Shown: piece after piece, positions 31,274-40,428 of the stretch | How the letters are laid out: each line of letters opens with the position of its first letter | How positions within the stretch are numbered: position 1 is the stretch's first letter | DNA from: Kitasatospora sp. MAA19 | Lineage (GTDB): Bacteria > Actinomycetota > Actinomycetes > Streptomycetales > Streptomycetaceae | Assembly: GCF_029894125.1 (NCBI RefSeq) | Contig: NZ_JARXYZ010000032.1 | Span: forward strand, 22,593-86,592 | Direction of reading: 5' to 3' | Length of the DNA stretch: 64,000 nucleotides | Made by a program: the position numbers and the translations under genes | Notes under the pieces: generated by a model | Database searches by the model: none | Told to the model about the DNA's origin: nothing | Seen by the model: only the letters and a program-made list of their open reading frames with translations

Positions 31274-32035
31274 ATGACCGAAACCCTGCGCACCCGTGCG
31301 ATCCGCGCCGCCCTCGACACCGCCGACAACATCGCCATCGCCGCCGCCGCGGCCGGCGCCGGCCTCACCACCTACCGCACCCTCACCGGCCGCCCGGCCG
31401 AGGTCCGGTTCACCCTCGCCGCGGCCGGCGCCGGCCTCGCCGCCTGCCTCGCCGACCAGGCCACCACCCAGTTCCGCCGCCCGCTGCGCAACCGCCTCGG
31501 CGTCCCCGCCTACGGCTACACCCCCGCCGCCGCTGCGCCCGTCCCGGCGCCGTCGAGGGAGCAGCTCGCCGAGGAGGTCGCCGCCGACGCCGCACACCGC
31601 GCGGCCACCAGTGCCCACAGTCTCGACCGCAGCGGCGGCAGCCTGACCGAGGCCGCCAACTGGGTCGGGTCGGCCGACGGCACCGCGACGTGCGAGCTGC
31701 CCGGCGGCGCGCACCTGCTGTGCGTCCCCTCCCCCGCCGACCAGTACGGCCACAACACCCGCACCTACCTGCTCGTGCGCGACGGCGAGCAGCAGATCCG
31801 GGTGAGCAGCATCAGCGAGCTGGTCGCGCTCCTGGACGGCCCCGCCACCGACGCGGCGCAGCCCGCCGACGACGAGGACCAGGCCGACGACCCGTGGGCC
31901 GCCCTCGGCGAGGAACTCGCCATCGCCGAGCTCTGCCCCGCCGAACCGCGCGACGGCGAGGACCAGGCCGACGAGGACGACGAGGACGACGACCGCGACC
32001 AGGAGGCCGAGGCCCACGCGGCCGGCCTCCTGTAG
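31274..32035 (+). CDS. Hypothetical membrane-associated protein with acidic tail
   Basis: 253 aa, ATG after GGAGGAAA. Two weakly hydrophobic Ala/Gly-rich segments near the N-terminus (IAIAAAAAGAGLTTYRTL, TLAAAGAGLAACLADQATT) could insert in the membrane. A soluble domain (GTATCELPGGAHLLCVPSPADQYGHNTRTYLLVRDGEQQIRVSSISELVALLD) and a very acidic tail (EDQADEDDEDDDRDQEAEA) follow. No recognised family. Belongs by spacing and style to the transfer-operon gene set. Confidence 0.6.
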   Translation: MTETLRTRAIRAALDTADNIAIAAAAAGAGLTTYRTLTGRPAEVRFTLAAAGAGLAACLADQATTQFRRPLRNRLGVPAYGYTPAAAAPVPAPSREQLAEEVAADAAHRAATSAHSLDRSGGSLTEAANWVGSADGTATCELPGGAHLLCVPSPADQYGHNTRTYLLVRDGEQQIRVSSISELVALLDGPATDAAQPADDEDQADDPWAALGEELAIAELCPAEPRDGEDQADEDDEDDDRDQEAEAHAAGLL

Positions 32036-32129
32036 CTCGACAGCACCTCGGCAGCGGGCCGGCCTTCACTGAGGACCGGCCCGCTGCCCCCTCCCCTACA
32101 CCGCAGCTCAGATCAGGGAGACCACAGCC

Positions 32130-32381
32130 ATGTCCCGCACCGCCACCTGCCGCCCCACCCCGGCCGCCAACCACAAGCCGATCCTGATCGCCCTCCCGAT
32201 CGTCTCCTCGGACCCGTACGCCGGGCCCGCCGGCCGCCGCCACTACACCTGCACGCCCTGCGAGACCTCCTGGGCCGGTGGAGAACAGGACTGCTTCAAC
32301 TGCGGAAGGCCGGCCACCGGCGAGCACCCCAACATCACCGCTGCCCTCCAGCTCCTCCTGCACCGCCCCGCCGCTCGCTGA
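32130..32381 (+). CDS. Small zinc-ribbon protein
   Basis: 83 aa. The second half is a four-Cys ribbon (YTCTPCETSW...DCFNCGRPATGEH). The first 35 residues are Pro/Ala-rich. Small ribbons of this type recur in this window (20092, 28145) and may be DNA- or protein-binding. ATG preceded by AGGGAG. Confidence 0.6.
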   Translation: MSRTATCRPTPAANHKPILIALPIVSSDPYAGPAGRRHYTCTPCETSWAGGEQDCFNCGRPATGEHPNITAALQLLLHRPAAR

Positions 32382-32397
32382 CCTGACGGAGGACCAC

Positions 32398-32682
32398 GTG
32401 CGCCGCGTCATCGCCCCCAGCCCCGACAGCCCGAGCAGCCAAGCCGTCGGCGTGGACTTCGACGAGACCCTCATGCTGGTCGACCGGGGATGGATGGACG
32501 GCCAGGTGTACGGCGAGCCGATCCCCGGCGCCATCGAAGCGCTGCGCCTGCTCGCCCAGCACCGCGCCGTCTTCGTCTACACATATGCGGTCTCGGACAT
32601 GTCCGCGCTACGTTCCAGCGGTGCGATCCAGATCAAGAGATCCGGGCGTGCTGGGCTGGCGGGTGTTCTTCACCCGGCGTGA
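32398..32682 (+). pseudogene. HAD-like hydrolase gene truncated by recombinase element
   Basis: GTG start after CTGACGGAGGAC. The frame carries the HAD motif I VGVDFDETL and then PIPGAIEALRLLAQHRAVFVYT, where motif II (VYT/S) is reached at about base 32579. From there the sequence stops resembling a HAD protein and runs (YAVSDMSALRSSGAIQ...) into the 5' side of the recombinase gene at 32648. Motifs III and IV are missing, so the gene is cut by insertion. The junction is at roughly 32580-32600, beside the 12-bp palindrome CGGACATGTCCG (32594-32605). Confidence 0.65.
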
Positions 32683-34096
32683 GCTCGGCCTGCCTCAGTC
32701 GAGTACGGACGTGATGGTCGACGTCGGCGCCTTGGACGACTGGTTGGACGCGTACCGGATCGAGGACGGCTCGCCGTACCTGATCGACCCGCTCGGCCGG
32801 TACGACGTCGACCTGAACGACTACTTCGTCAGGGTGCTGGCCACCGAGCCGACCACGACCCAGGCGGCGGTCGCCTACGACCTGAAGCGGTTCCTGAAGT
32901 TCCTGTGGGACAACCGGGGCCGGCGGAGCTGGAAGGCCGCGACCGCGGACGACCGGGCGGCCTTCAAGCACTGGCGGCTGCACGATGCCGCCGGTCCGCG
33001 GGTGGAGATGACGACCTGGGACCGCGAGGTCGCCACGGTCCACCAGTTCTACCTGTGGGCTGTCGCGGCGGGCCATGCGGCCCGGAACCCGTTCCGCCAG
33101 CGGGCCTCCCGCAGCCGCGATCCGCGGCGGGCACCGGGCGGGCCGACGCCGGCGGAGGCATCGCACGAGGGCCGGCCGAACGACGTCGAGTGGCTGCCGC
33201 CCGCGACCTACCGGCTCTGGCGGGACACGGGGGTGCGCGGCTTCACCGTGCGGGGCCTGGCGGACCGGTCGTTCCGCGGCCGGTTCGCCTCGCGGAACGC
33301 CGCCTACACCGATGCGATGATCCGCACCGGCCTGCGGCTCTCGGAGCAGACCAGCCTGAGCCTGTTCGAGCTGCCCGAGCCGGTGCCGGGGGTGCTCAAC
33401 GCCCGCACGTGGTTGCCGGAGGCGATCGCCAAGGGCGGCTCGGCCCGCAGGGTCTACTTCCCGGCGTCGGCGTTGAAGGACGTCTGGGACTACGTGGAGA
33501 CGGATCGGGCGGAGGCCGTTGAGGAGGCCCACAAGAAGGGCCTCTACGAGCGGATCCGTAGGCCGCTGATCGTCCCGGACGCGCGCAGGCCGGTGGTGGT
33601 GGTCGACGGCGAGCGCGTGGCGATCGGGAAGCTGGACGAGCGGGAGCGGCGCCGGGTCCTGATCGACACCGCGCGGGGCCTGGAGCCGGCGGCGCTGTGG
33701 CTGAACCGCTACGGCCTGCCGAGCCGGCCCTCGGGCTGGCAGGAGGTGTTCAAGACTGCCAACGCGCGCTGTGCGCGGCTGGGGCTGCGGGTGTCGTGCC
33801 ACGCCCACGTCCTGCGGCACAGCTTCGCGGTGATCACCCTCGAACAGCTGTGGCGCGGGCACATTCAGGAGCTGTCGGCGATGACGCCGAGGCAGCGCGA
33901 GACCTACCAGATGATCTTCGGTGATCCGCTGAACTGGGTGCGGATGCGCCTGGGGCACCGGTCGATCGAGACGACGCAGATCTACTTGCACACCTTGCAG
34001 GAGCTGGAGATGGAGACCCGGATGGCGCTGGTCCCCGACGGCTGGGAGCCGACCGGTGTCCACCCCGAGGACCTGGCGGTGGCCGATGCCGCCTGA
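32648..34096 (+). CDS. Tyrosine recombinase 1 of four-gene unit
   Basis: About 482 aa from GTG 32648 (sequence MLGWRVFFTRRELGLPQ starts the conserved part; the open frame reaches further left only through junk at the insertion junction). N-terminal SAM-like DNA-binding domain (TTTQAAVAYDLKRFLKFLWDN), then catalytic elements: R in TGLRLSEQ, HVLRHSFA (HxxR), LGHRSIETT and the nucleophile Tyr in QIYLH. All four classes of catalytic residue are present, so it is probably active. Overlaps the next gene by 11 bp. Confidence 0.85.
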   Translation: MLGWRVFFTRRELGLPQSSTDVMVDVGALDDWLDAYRIEDGSPYLIDPLGRYDVDLNDYFVRVLATEPTTTQAAVAYDLKRFLKFLWDNRGRRSWKAATADDRAAFKHWRLHDAAGPRVEMTTWDREVATVHQFYLWAVAAGHAARNPFRQRASRSRDPRRAPGGPTPAEASHEGRPNDVEWLPPATYRLWRDTGVRGFTVRGLADRSFRGRFASRNAAYTDAMIRTGLRLSEQTSLSLFELPEPVPGVLNARTWLPEAIAKGGSARRVYFPASALKDVWDYVETDRAEAVEEAHKKGLYERIRRPLIVPDARRPVVVVDGERVAIGKLDERERRRVLIDTARGLEPAALWLNRYGLPSRPSGWQEVFKTANARCARLGLRVSCHAHVLRHSFAVITLEQLWRGHIQELSAMTPRQRETYQMIFGDPLNWVRMRLGHRSIETTQIYLHTLQELEMETRMALVPDGWEPTGVHPEDLAVADAA

Positions 34097-36044
34097 AACG
34101 GACACGGACACGGGGACGGGCACGGCCGCAGGGCGCCGGGCCGGGCGGGGGCGCATCTCACCGCAGCCGGACGGCTTCTACGCGCCGCCAGCGGCGGCGG
34201 ACGCGGGCGGGCTGGTGGTGGAGTTCTTCGGCGAGGACGGGCGGCGGGCGGTGTACTCGTTCGAGCACCTGCCGTGTCCGGGCCTGCACGCGGCTCTGGC
34301 GGCGGCGTGGGCCCGGCGGGTCGGCACAGCGGGGGGCTTGCGGACCCGCGGGGCCGCCGACGGGTCCTGGTCGGGCGTCGTGCGGCTGGTGAGGTGGCTG
34401 GGGGAGCTGAGCCGCCCGCCGCGGACCCTGGGTGCGCTGACGCTTGCCCACCTGCGCCGCTACGACCAGCACCGGCGGATGACGACCCAGGGGCCGGCGG
34501 TCGTGCAGGAGATGCACCAGGTGCGGGCGCTGCTGAAGGAGGTCGAGCCGCAGGAGGTGCTGCGGCCGCAGGTGCGCGAGTACCTGGAACAGCCCGCACG
34601 GCTCTACGACCGCTGGCACGTGGAGCAGGAGCGTGCGCAGGTCCCGGGCTACTCGGACCGCGAGTTCGCCGCAATCATGGCGGCCGCGCGCGGCGACGTG
34701 GTGGCCATCCGCCGTCGGCACCGGGCCGCACGCGACCTCGTCGAGCGTTTCCGCGCGGCACCCCAGGACCTGGACGAGCCGACCCGCTCCCGGGCCGCCG
34801 CCCTCGCACGGACGCTGGAGACCGGTGAGGTCCCCCTCGTGCACACCACGCTGGCCGGCGGCGGCCAGGTCGCGGACATGGCCGCCTGGCGCGAGGCGGC
34901 CGGCGAGCTGTTCCTGACCACACAGGACATCGTTCCCCTGCTGGTCCTCGGCGTCGGCCTGTCGGGCCGCAACACGGAGACACTCAAGGAGCTGTCCTGC
35001 GAGCACCGGCTCCTGGAGGACCGGGCGGTGGCGGTGAACCTCCTCAAGCGCCGGCGGGGAAAGAGCCGCTCGCGGGAGACGATCCACTGGGAGACCGGCA
35101 CCGACAGCTCCCGCCTGCGTACCCCGGGAGGCTGGTTCCTGCTGCTGCACGAGCTGACCGCCGCCGGACGGGTCTTCAGCGGCTCGCGGAGGGTGTGGTC
35201 GATCTGGGCCGCCCACCACCCCGCCGGTCCCAGCGAGGCACTGGCCGCCCGCCGTGCGGCCCACGGCCACATCGACCCGTTCGAGAACCGCCTGGGCCGG
35301 CAGCTGGACCTGTTCAGGTGGGCCGCCCGGCACGGGCTGACCGCGGACGAACCCGACGACGCCGACGACGCGCGCGGGGTGCGGCCGCTGAAGCTGACCC
35401 TGGGCCGGCTGAAGAAGACGGTCGAGGTCCGCACCGCCCGGACGGTGGGCGGACACCTGCCGTCGGCATCACGCACCAACACCCCCAACGTCTCGTTCCT
35501 GCACTACCTGCGCAGCGATCCACGGATCCGGGACTGGGCGGAGCAGGTCCTCACCGAGGCGCTGGAGGACGCCGAGGGCTCGGCCCGCGCGTTCCGCGGC
35601 CGGATCCTGAACGGGCCCGCCGCCGAGGAGGCCGCCCGCGACCCGCAGGCCGCGGCCGCAGCCCTGGGCACCACGGCCGGCACGCTCGCCGCCGCGCGGG
35701 CCGGCGACCTGGACACCCTGGTGGCCGCCTGCCTGGACTTCGAGCACAGCCCCTACAGCGGCAACGGCCTGTGCGACGTGTCGTTCCTGACCTGTCTGCG
35801 CTGCCCGAACGCGCTGGTCGCCGAGCACCACCTGCCCGCGCTGTTCGCGTTGCTCCACCAGTTGCAGGCCGACCTGGACACGCGCGACGTCGACGACTGG
35901 ATCGGGCGCCACGGCGCCACCTGGCTGATCGTCACCCGCCTGATCCTGCCGAAGTTCACAGCGGCCCAGCGCGAGCAGGCCCGCGCGCTCGCGCCGAAGT
36001 CCCTGCCGACCGACCTTCTCGACGGATTCAAGGAGCCCTCGTGA
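34086..36044 (+). CDS. Recombinase 2 of four-gene unit (degenerate catalytic core)
   Basis: 652 aa from ATG inside the end of gene 1. The family pattern is recognisable from LLVLGVGLSGRNTETLKELSCEH (the first catalytic Arg region of tyrosine recombinases). I cannot find a convincing HxxR or terminal Tyr; instead the protein ends with a Cys-rich segment (GLCDVSFLTCLRCPNALVAEHHL). It may be a structural partner of recombinases 1 and 3. GTGA overlap with gene 3 (36041-36044). Confidence 0.72.
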   Translation: MPPETDTDTGTGTAAGRRAGRGRISPQPDGFYAPPAAADAGGLVVEFFGEDGRRAVYSFEHLPCPGLHAALAAAWARRVGTAGGLRTRGAADGSWSGVVRLVRWLGELSRPPRTLGALTLAHLRRYDQHRRMTTQGPAVVQEMHQVRALLKEVEPQEVLRPQVREYLEQPARLYDRWHVEQERAQVPGYSDREFAAIMAAARGDVVAIRRRHRAARDLVERFRAAPQDLDEPTRSRAAALARTLETGEVPLVHTTLAGGGQVADMAAWREAAGELFLTTQDIVPLLVLGVGLSGRNTETLKELSCEHRLLEDRAVAVNLLKRRRGKSRSRETIHWETGTDSSRLRTPGGWFLLLHELTAAGRVFSGSRRVWSIWAAHHPAGPSEALAARRAAHGHIDPFENRLGRQLDLFRWAARHGLTADEPDDADDARGVRPLKLTLGRLKKTVEVRTARTVGGHLPSASRTNTPNVSFLHYLRSDPRIRDWAEQVLTEALEDAEGSARAFRGRILNGPAAEEAARDPQAAAAALGTTAGTLAAARAGDLDTLVAACLDFEHSPYSGNGLCDVSFLTCLRCPNALVAEHHLPALFALLHQLQADLDTRDVDDWIGRHGATWLIVTRLILPKFTAAQREQARALAPKSLPTDLLDGFKEPS

Positions 36045-38161
36045 CCGACCTGGAGGCCCCCGCTACGGCCCTGACCCGCGAACGCTTCCCCGCGCACGCG
36101 CCGGTCCTGGCCGGACATCCGCTGGTACCGGGTGTCCGTCTGGCCGACACCTCCCGGTTCGGCGACGACACCTGGCAGCTCAAACACGCCCAGACGCAGC
36201 GGCACCAGAACGCGATCGTCATTAACTTCGCACTGGTCCCGGAGCCGTTCCGCCCAACGGCCAAGGAACTCGCCTTCCTGCTGCTGCGCGGAGACCTGCC
36301 GCCGGGCCTCAAGCCGGTCCGGAGCATCGCCTCGGTCCGCAAGTACCTGACCGGGCTGAACGCCGTCTTCACCTGGCTCCAGGGCCGCGGGGTCACCACG
36401 GCGGCGGCGGTGACCCCCGGCGACATCGAGGCGTTCACCGCTCACGTCGCCGGCCTGCGGGTCGCCCACGACACCAGGGAAGCCCGCCACCGCGCGCTGC
36501 GGCTGCTGTGGCTGTTCCGCTCCACGATCGGCGACCCGCTGACGTTCGACCCTGCCTCCGTGGGCCGGGTGCCGGGCGCCCCGTCACGCACGGGTGGGCG
36601 CGGCGGGCGGGAGAACGCCACCAGCCGCATCCCCGAGCAGGTCCACGCGCCGATGCTGGTGTGGGCACTGCGCTGGGTCGACGACTTCTCCGAGGACGTC
36701 CTCGCGGCCTACGAGGAGTGGCAGCAGCTGGACCGGTGGACAAAGAAGAGCCGCAAGCGGCGCGGGCAGGAGCCACTCGCGCGGGCCCAGGTGATCCCGT
36801 CAGTCATCGGCGTCCTGGACCGCTACCGCGCCGAGGGCCGGCCGCTGCCCGGGTGGAAGGGCGGCGCCAACCTCAGCCACCTCGCACGCGAGGCCAGGGT
36901 CCAGCGCGGAACCCTGGGCGCAGGGCGCCCCTCGGGGAAGCTGATCCGCCAGGCCGCCGCCGAACTCGGCGTCGCGGACGACACCTACCTGCGGACCCCG
37001 ATGGCCGGCCTCCTGGAGGGGGTGCCCTGGCGGGGCCCGGTCCCCTACGAGGGCATCGGCGTGCTGACCCGGCTGCTGCAGACCGCCTGCTACATCACCA
37101 TCTCGTTCCTGTCCGGCCTGCGCGACAGCGAGGTCAAGCACCTGAAGCGCGGCTGCGTTCAGGTTTGGCGTGACGAGACCGGGCGGATCGTGCGCCGCAG
37201 GCTGCACGGCCGGGCCTTCAAAGGCGAGGCCGACCACAACGGCGCCGAGGCCACCTGGGTGATCAGCGCGCCCGCCCATCGGGCCGTCGACGTCCTGGAG
37301 CGCCTCCAGCCCGCGCGGCAGAAGTACCTGTTCGCGCTGCTGCCGTCCTCGCCCGGTTACGTGCTGCAGCGTGGCCGCAACGAGGCCCGCACGACGAGCA
37401 CGACCAACCACGACCTGTCCGAATTCCGCGACTGGATCAACACCTACTGCCGAGGCACCGGCCGCGACGACGGGATCCCGCCGGTCAACGGCCGGGAGTG
37501 GCGGGTCACCACCAGCCAGTTCCGCCGCACCCTGGCCTGGTTCATCGCCCGCCGCCCCGGCGGCGTCATCGCCGGCGCCCTGCAGTACCGGCACCTGCGT
37601 GTGCAGATGTTCGAGGGCTACGCCGGTACCTCCGACTCCGGGTTCCGCGACGAGGTCGAGTCCGAGGAGGCGATCGCCCGCGGCGAGAAACTCGGCGACC
37701 TGATCACCAGCGACGAGTTCCACCGCCTCACCGGACCAGCCGCGGCCGAGGCGGAAAGCCGTCTCGCCGAGTTCGAGCGGCATGTCCAGTTCCAGGGCAA
37801 GGTCATCAACGACGCCAAGCGGCTCCAACGCCACATGACCCGCCACGACCCCCACATCTACCCGGGCCGGTACGTCACCTGCGTCCACAATCCCGACCGG
37901 GCCCTGTGCCGCCGGGACGACGGCCAGGCCGGCCCATCACTGCCGGACTGCCAGCCCCTACGGTGTCGCAACGTCGCCCTGTCCGCCGAGAACACCGCCC
38001 ACCTGCGAGCGGCCCTGGAAGCCCACGACCGGGAACTCGCCCGCGCGGACCAACTGGCGCCATTCGTCCGGCACCGCCTCCAGACCCGCCGACAGGAGCT
38101 CGCCGACTTCCTCACCGAAACCGCCGTCACCGGCCCGGACACCAAGACGGAGACACCGTGA
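36041..38161 (+). CDS. Tyrosine recombinase 3 of four-gene unit
   Basis: 706 aa from GTG. N-terminal core-binding region (VRSIASVRKYLTGLNAVFTWLQGRGV), then FLSGLRDSEVKHLKRGCV (catalytic Arg), SQFRRTLAWFI (HxxR region with the His replaced by Gln) and LQYRHLRVQMFEGYAG (candidate Tyr). A zinc-like tail follows (CVHNPDRALCRR...CQPLRCRNVAL). Arg and Tyr are kept while one His is changed, so it is possibly active. Both ends overlap neighbours by four bases, so the unit is translated as one block. Confidence 0.8.
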   Translation: MTDLEAPATALTRERFPAHAPVLAGHPLVPGVRLADTSRFGDDTWQLKHAQTQRHQNAIVINFALVPEPFRPTAKELAFLLLRGDLPPGLKPVRSIASVRKYLTGLNAVFTWLQGRGVTTAAAVTPGDIEAFTAHVAGLRVAHDTREARHRALRLLWLFRSTIGDPLTFDPASVGRVPGAPSRTGGRGGRENATSRIPEQVHAPMLVWALRWVDDFSEDVLAAYEEWQQLDRWTKKSRKRRGQEPLARAQVIPSVIGVLDRYRAEGRPLPGWKGGANLSHLAREARVQRGTLGAGRPSGKLIRQAAAELGVADDTYLRTPMAGLLEGVPWRGPVPYEGIGVLTRLLQTACYITISFLSGLRDSEVKHLKRGCVQVWRDETGRIVRRRLHGRAFKGEADHNGAEATWVISAPAHRAVDVLERLQPARQKYLFALLPSSPGYVLQRGRNEARTTSTTNHDLSEFRDWINTYCRGTGRDDGIPPVNGREWRVTTSQFRRTLAWFIARRPGGVIAGALQYRHLRVQMFEGYAGTSDSGFRDEVESEEAIARGEKLGDLITSDEFHRLTGPAAAEAESRLAEFERHVQFQGKVINDAKRLQRHMTRHDPHIYPGRYVTCVHNPDRALCRRDDGQAGPSLPDCQPLRCRNVALSAENTAHLRAALEAHDRELARADQLAPFVRHRLQTRRQELADFLTETAVTGPDTKTETP

Positions 38162-38571
38162 GCCACCACCCGCCCACCGACGAGCAGGTCCGCACTGCGA
38201 TGGAATCCGAACTCGCCGAGAGCGAGGCAGCCGGCCGGCGCGCCACCGTCACCAACGCCGAGAAGCGCCTCGGCGTCACCCACGCGACCTTCTACCGCAA
38301 CTACCCGGAACTGATCACCTGGTTCAAGTCCCAGCTTGCCGACCGGCACCGCTCGGCCACGACCCCGAAGAACAGCGTCCGGGCCGACGACGAGACCACC
38401 CGCCTTCGGCGGGAGAACACCGACCTGCGCAAGCTGGTTCGCATCTATGCCGAGGCGATCCGCCAGCTGACCGGAGACAAGGCTGCCCTGGAGGACGAGC
38501 TGCAAGCGCTGGGCGGGGTGACCAACCTCGCCGACCGCCGCCGCCACCAAGTGGACAACGGACACAACTGA
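38158..38571 (+). CDS. Small HTH/coiled-coil accessory protein (TnpC/DUF6262-like role)
   Basis: 137 aa from GTG overlapping the previous stop. N-terminal HTH (TVTNAEKRLGVTHATFYRNYPELITWFKSQL), then a coiled coil (TRLRRENTDLRKLVRIYAEAIRQLTGDKAALEDELQAL). Same build as the TnpC/DUF6262 proteins that accompany paired recombinases; in Tn554 TnpC assists and orients transposition. Faces the cassette at 38587 tail to tail. Confidence 0.75.
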   Translation: MSHHPPTDEQVRTAMESELAESEAAGRRATVTNAEKRLGVTHATFYRNYPELITWFKSQLADRHRSATTPKNSVRADDETTRLRRENTDLRKLVRIYAEAIRQLTGDKAALEDELQALGGVTNLADRRRHQVDNGHN

Positions 38572-38586
38572 GAGATCTGCATAGGT

Positions 38587-39096
38587 TCACCGCCCAGGGG
38601 CGGCGGGACGGCGATCACTTCCCACCGCCCCCGCGGCGACGAGCTCGAATGCCTGCATGCCACCCATCGGGGTCCCATCGGGATGCAGTCCGAATGCGGC
38701 CGCAAGGACGGCGGGGAGATCGGCGTCGGGGACAGCGACGCGCAGCTCCGCGAGGACGCCGGGAAAGTCGGCGTCGTCGATGGCGCCCAGGTACTCCTGG
38801 CGCAAGCGGTGGATGACCTCCACCAGCTCGGGCCTCAGCTGCATCCATGCGCGGGAAGTCCGGATCTCATCCGCGACCTGGTCCATGAACCAGCGCATGA
38901 CCTCGTACGGGATGTCCAGATGTCGCCCTTGGGGATCGAAGCACACCGTCGGCTCGCGGGCTGGGTCCTCGTCGGGGATGACCGCGGTCACCACGGCCCG
39001 TTGCTCCCGGACGAGGTTCAGTTCCAGGTACCAGGCGTCGTCAGCCACGGAGTACATCGCGGTGATTACGTAGTCGCGGCTGGGGTGCGTGACCAT
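38587..39096 (-). CDS. Unknown protein, cassette gene B, copy 2
   Basis: 169 aa, about 15 differences in 160 aligned residues from copy 1 (28936-29463), most of them conservative. Only the last ~10 residues diverge, because the sequence homology ends there. Convergent with the recombinase-unit accessory gene, 16 bp away, so this cassette sits at the right end of that unit. Function unknown. Confidence 0.65.
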   Translation of the reverse strand: MVTHPSRDYVITAMYSVADDAWYLELNLVREQRAVVTAVIPDEDPAREPTVCFDPQGRHLDIPYEVMRWFMDQVADEIRTSRAWMQLRPELVEVIHRLRQEYLGAIDDADFPGVLAELRVAVPDADLPAVLAAAFGLHPDGTPMGGMQAFELVAAGAVGSDRRPAAPGR

Positions 39097-39897
39097 CGTC
39101 CTCAGGCCTTCGGGTCGATCGGCGGTGCGGTGTGGACCTCGGCTTCCGGGGCCAGCCTCAGGCCGGCCGTGGCGAGGAAGTCTGTGAGTCCGATCCGGCC
39201 GCCGTTGGTTCCGTCGTCCCAGCTGGTCCAGAGCCTCGACTCCTCGCCCTCCCAGGTGTCGACGTCCTCGCTCGGATGCTGCTCGACAGTCCCTTCGCCG
39301 TGCCGGTACCGCAGGTACAGGTACTGACCCCTGGTCGTCCAGGCGTCCCACTGCGACGGGCAACCCCCGGAGGTCTGCACCACCCGCGCGAGGGTCACAT
39401 CCTCGTGAAGGTGGGCCTCGACGGCGCCCAGATGCTGGTCGTGGGCGATGAGGAGATCGTCCACGAGACCGATCAGGCGGACGCTGCCGCTGGGGAACTG
39501 GAGCGTGAGGCCAGCCGTGAAGCCGACATGGCCGTCGTTGTAGTCGATCTGCCGAACCGATCGGATCGTCTGTCCGACGAACTGGGTCACCGGAACATCC
39601 GGCGAATCGTCGATCACGGAGACGTTTCCGTGCTCCTCCATCGAGTACGGTCCGTGTGGCTGGTCGGCTTGCGGAGACACGCCTGTTGAAGGCGTGTGGA
39701 ACAGGACCGGGCCCAGTCCCTCCAGGTGAAGCCACAGGTGCAGCAGCGACGGATCGTCGTCAGCGTAGTGATGCCAAGCCGTGGTCACCTTCAGCAGTCG
39801 CCTCCCGATCAGGTCGGCGGCAAACAGCTCCTCGTCGTCGATCACCCGCCGATGCTCGCACGGCCTCACCAACAAGACACCCGAATTCTCGGGCCAC
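38600..39897 (-). repeat. Duplicated two-gene cassette, copy 2 (full length)
   Basis: Direct repeat of about 28962-30131. Includes the 135 bp absent from copy 1. The two copies bracket the interval 30.1-38.6 kb, so homologous recombination between them would delete it. Confidence 0.8.
39102..39875 (-). CDS. Unknown protein, cassette gene A, copy 2 (full length)
   Basis: 257 aa as an open frame from TTG; a GTG two codons in (VRPCEHRR) or the GTG at VIDDEEL are alternatives. It contains the segment TLARVVQTSGG...EGTVEQHPSEDV that copy 1 lost. The extra piece includes a beta hairpin (QYLYLRYRHGEGTVE), so copy 1 probably lacks a strand pair. Beta-rich, no catalytic motif recognised. Stop is 5 bp before gene B. 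Confidence 0.65.
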   Translation of the reverse strand: MLVRPCEHRRVIDDEELFAADLIGRRLLKVTTAWHHYADDDPSLLHLWLHLEGLGPVLFHTPSTGVSPQADQPHGPYSMEEHGNVSVIDDSPDVPVTQFVGQTIRSVRQIDYNDGHVGFTAGLTLQFPSGSVRLIGLVDDLLIAHDQHLGAVEAHLHEDVTLARVVQTSGGCPSQWDAWTTRGQYLYLRYRHGEGTVEQHPSEDVDTWEGEESRLWTSWDDGTNGGRIGLTDFLATAGLRLAPEAEVHTAPPIDPKA

Positions 39898-40210
39898 AGA
39901 CCAGGGCTACTGCAGGCTCCGAGGAGTAGGTGGACGAGTGGACAACGGACAGATTTGAAAGACCCCCATAACTACACCGCCCGCCACCGTCGATTCCACG
40001 ACGCCGTCGCCGGGTGGGTCACCTTTCTCTGGGGTTGATGACGCGTGGCGGGTAGAGCAGTGCAGGTCAGCAGCGGTGAAGGTGACCCTAGCGAATGCAA
40101 CAGCTGTGGTGCCATCGCCTGGGAGGGTGAGCGTTGGCCGCGTTGCGCACGAGTCGCCCCGGGCTGATTCCCCGCCAGGTGGTGTCTGTGGCCCGCGCTA
40201 CCGTGCGGCG

Positions 40211-40428
40211 ATGAGCGAGTCGTGCGGCCGATGGCTGCCAGTCGAGGAGTGGACGAGTCCCGGCTCAGGCTGGGAGGTGTCCGACGCCCGGCACAACAAC
40301 AGCCACGGGATGGTCATGGCGAGGCCGATGGTATCTACGTCTTCGTCTACCGTGCCTGCCCCAACTGGCCCACGATCCCCGTTATGACTGATCGTCACGC
40401 TCGACCCGTCCGTTGGCCAGCGACCTGA
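40211..40428 (+). pseudogene. Possible frameshifted hypothetical gene
   Basis: An ATG frame reads SCGRWLPVEEWTSPGSGWEVSDARHNNSHG and then becomes meaningless. In the next frame a sensible continuation appears at the same point (DGHGEADGIYVFVYRACPNWPTIPVMTDRHA). A shift near 40312-40320 would join them. Low confidence, as neither half matches a family I know. Confidence 0.3.

Noticed and set aside
32565..40360. 13-bp shared string cgtcttcgtctac near 32572 and near 40340 as possible element ends
   Set aside because: The string is made of common GTC/TTC/TAC codons and the flanks do not match; the right-hand copy lies well outside the recognisable element.
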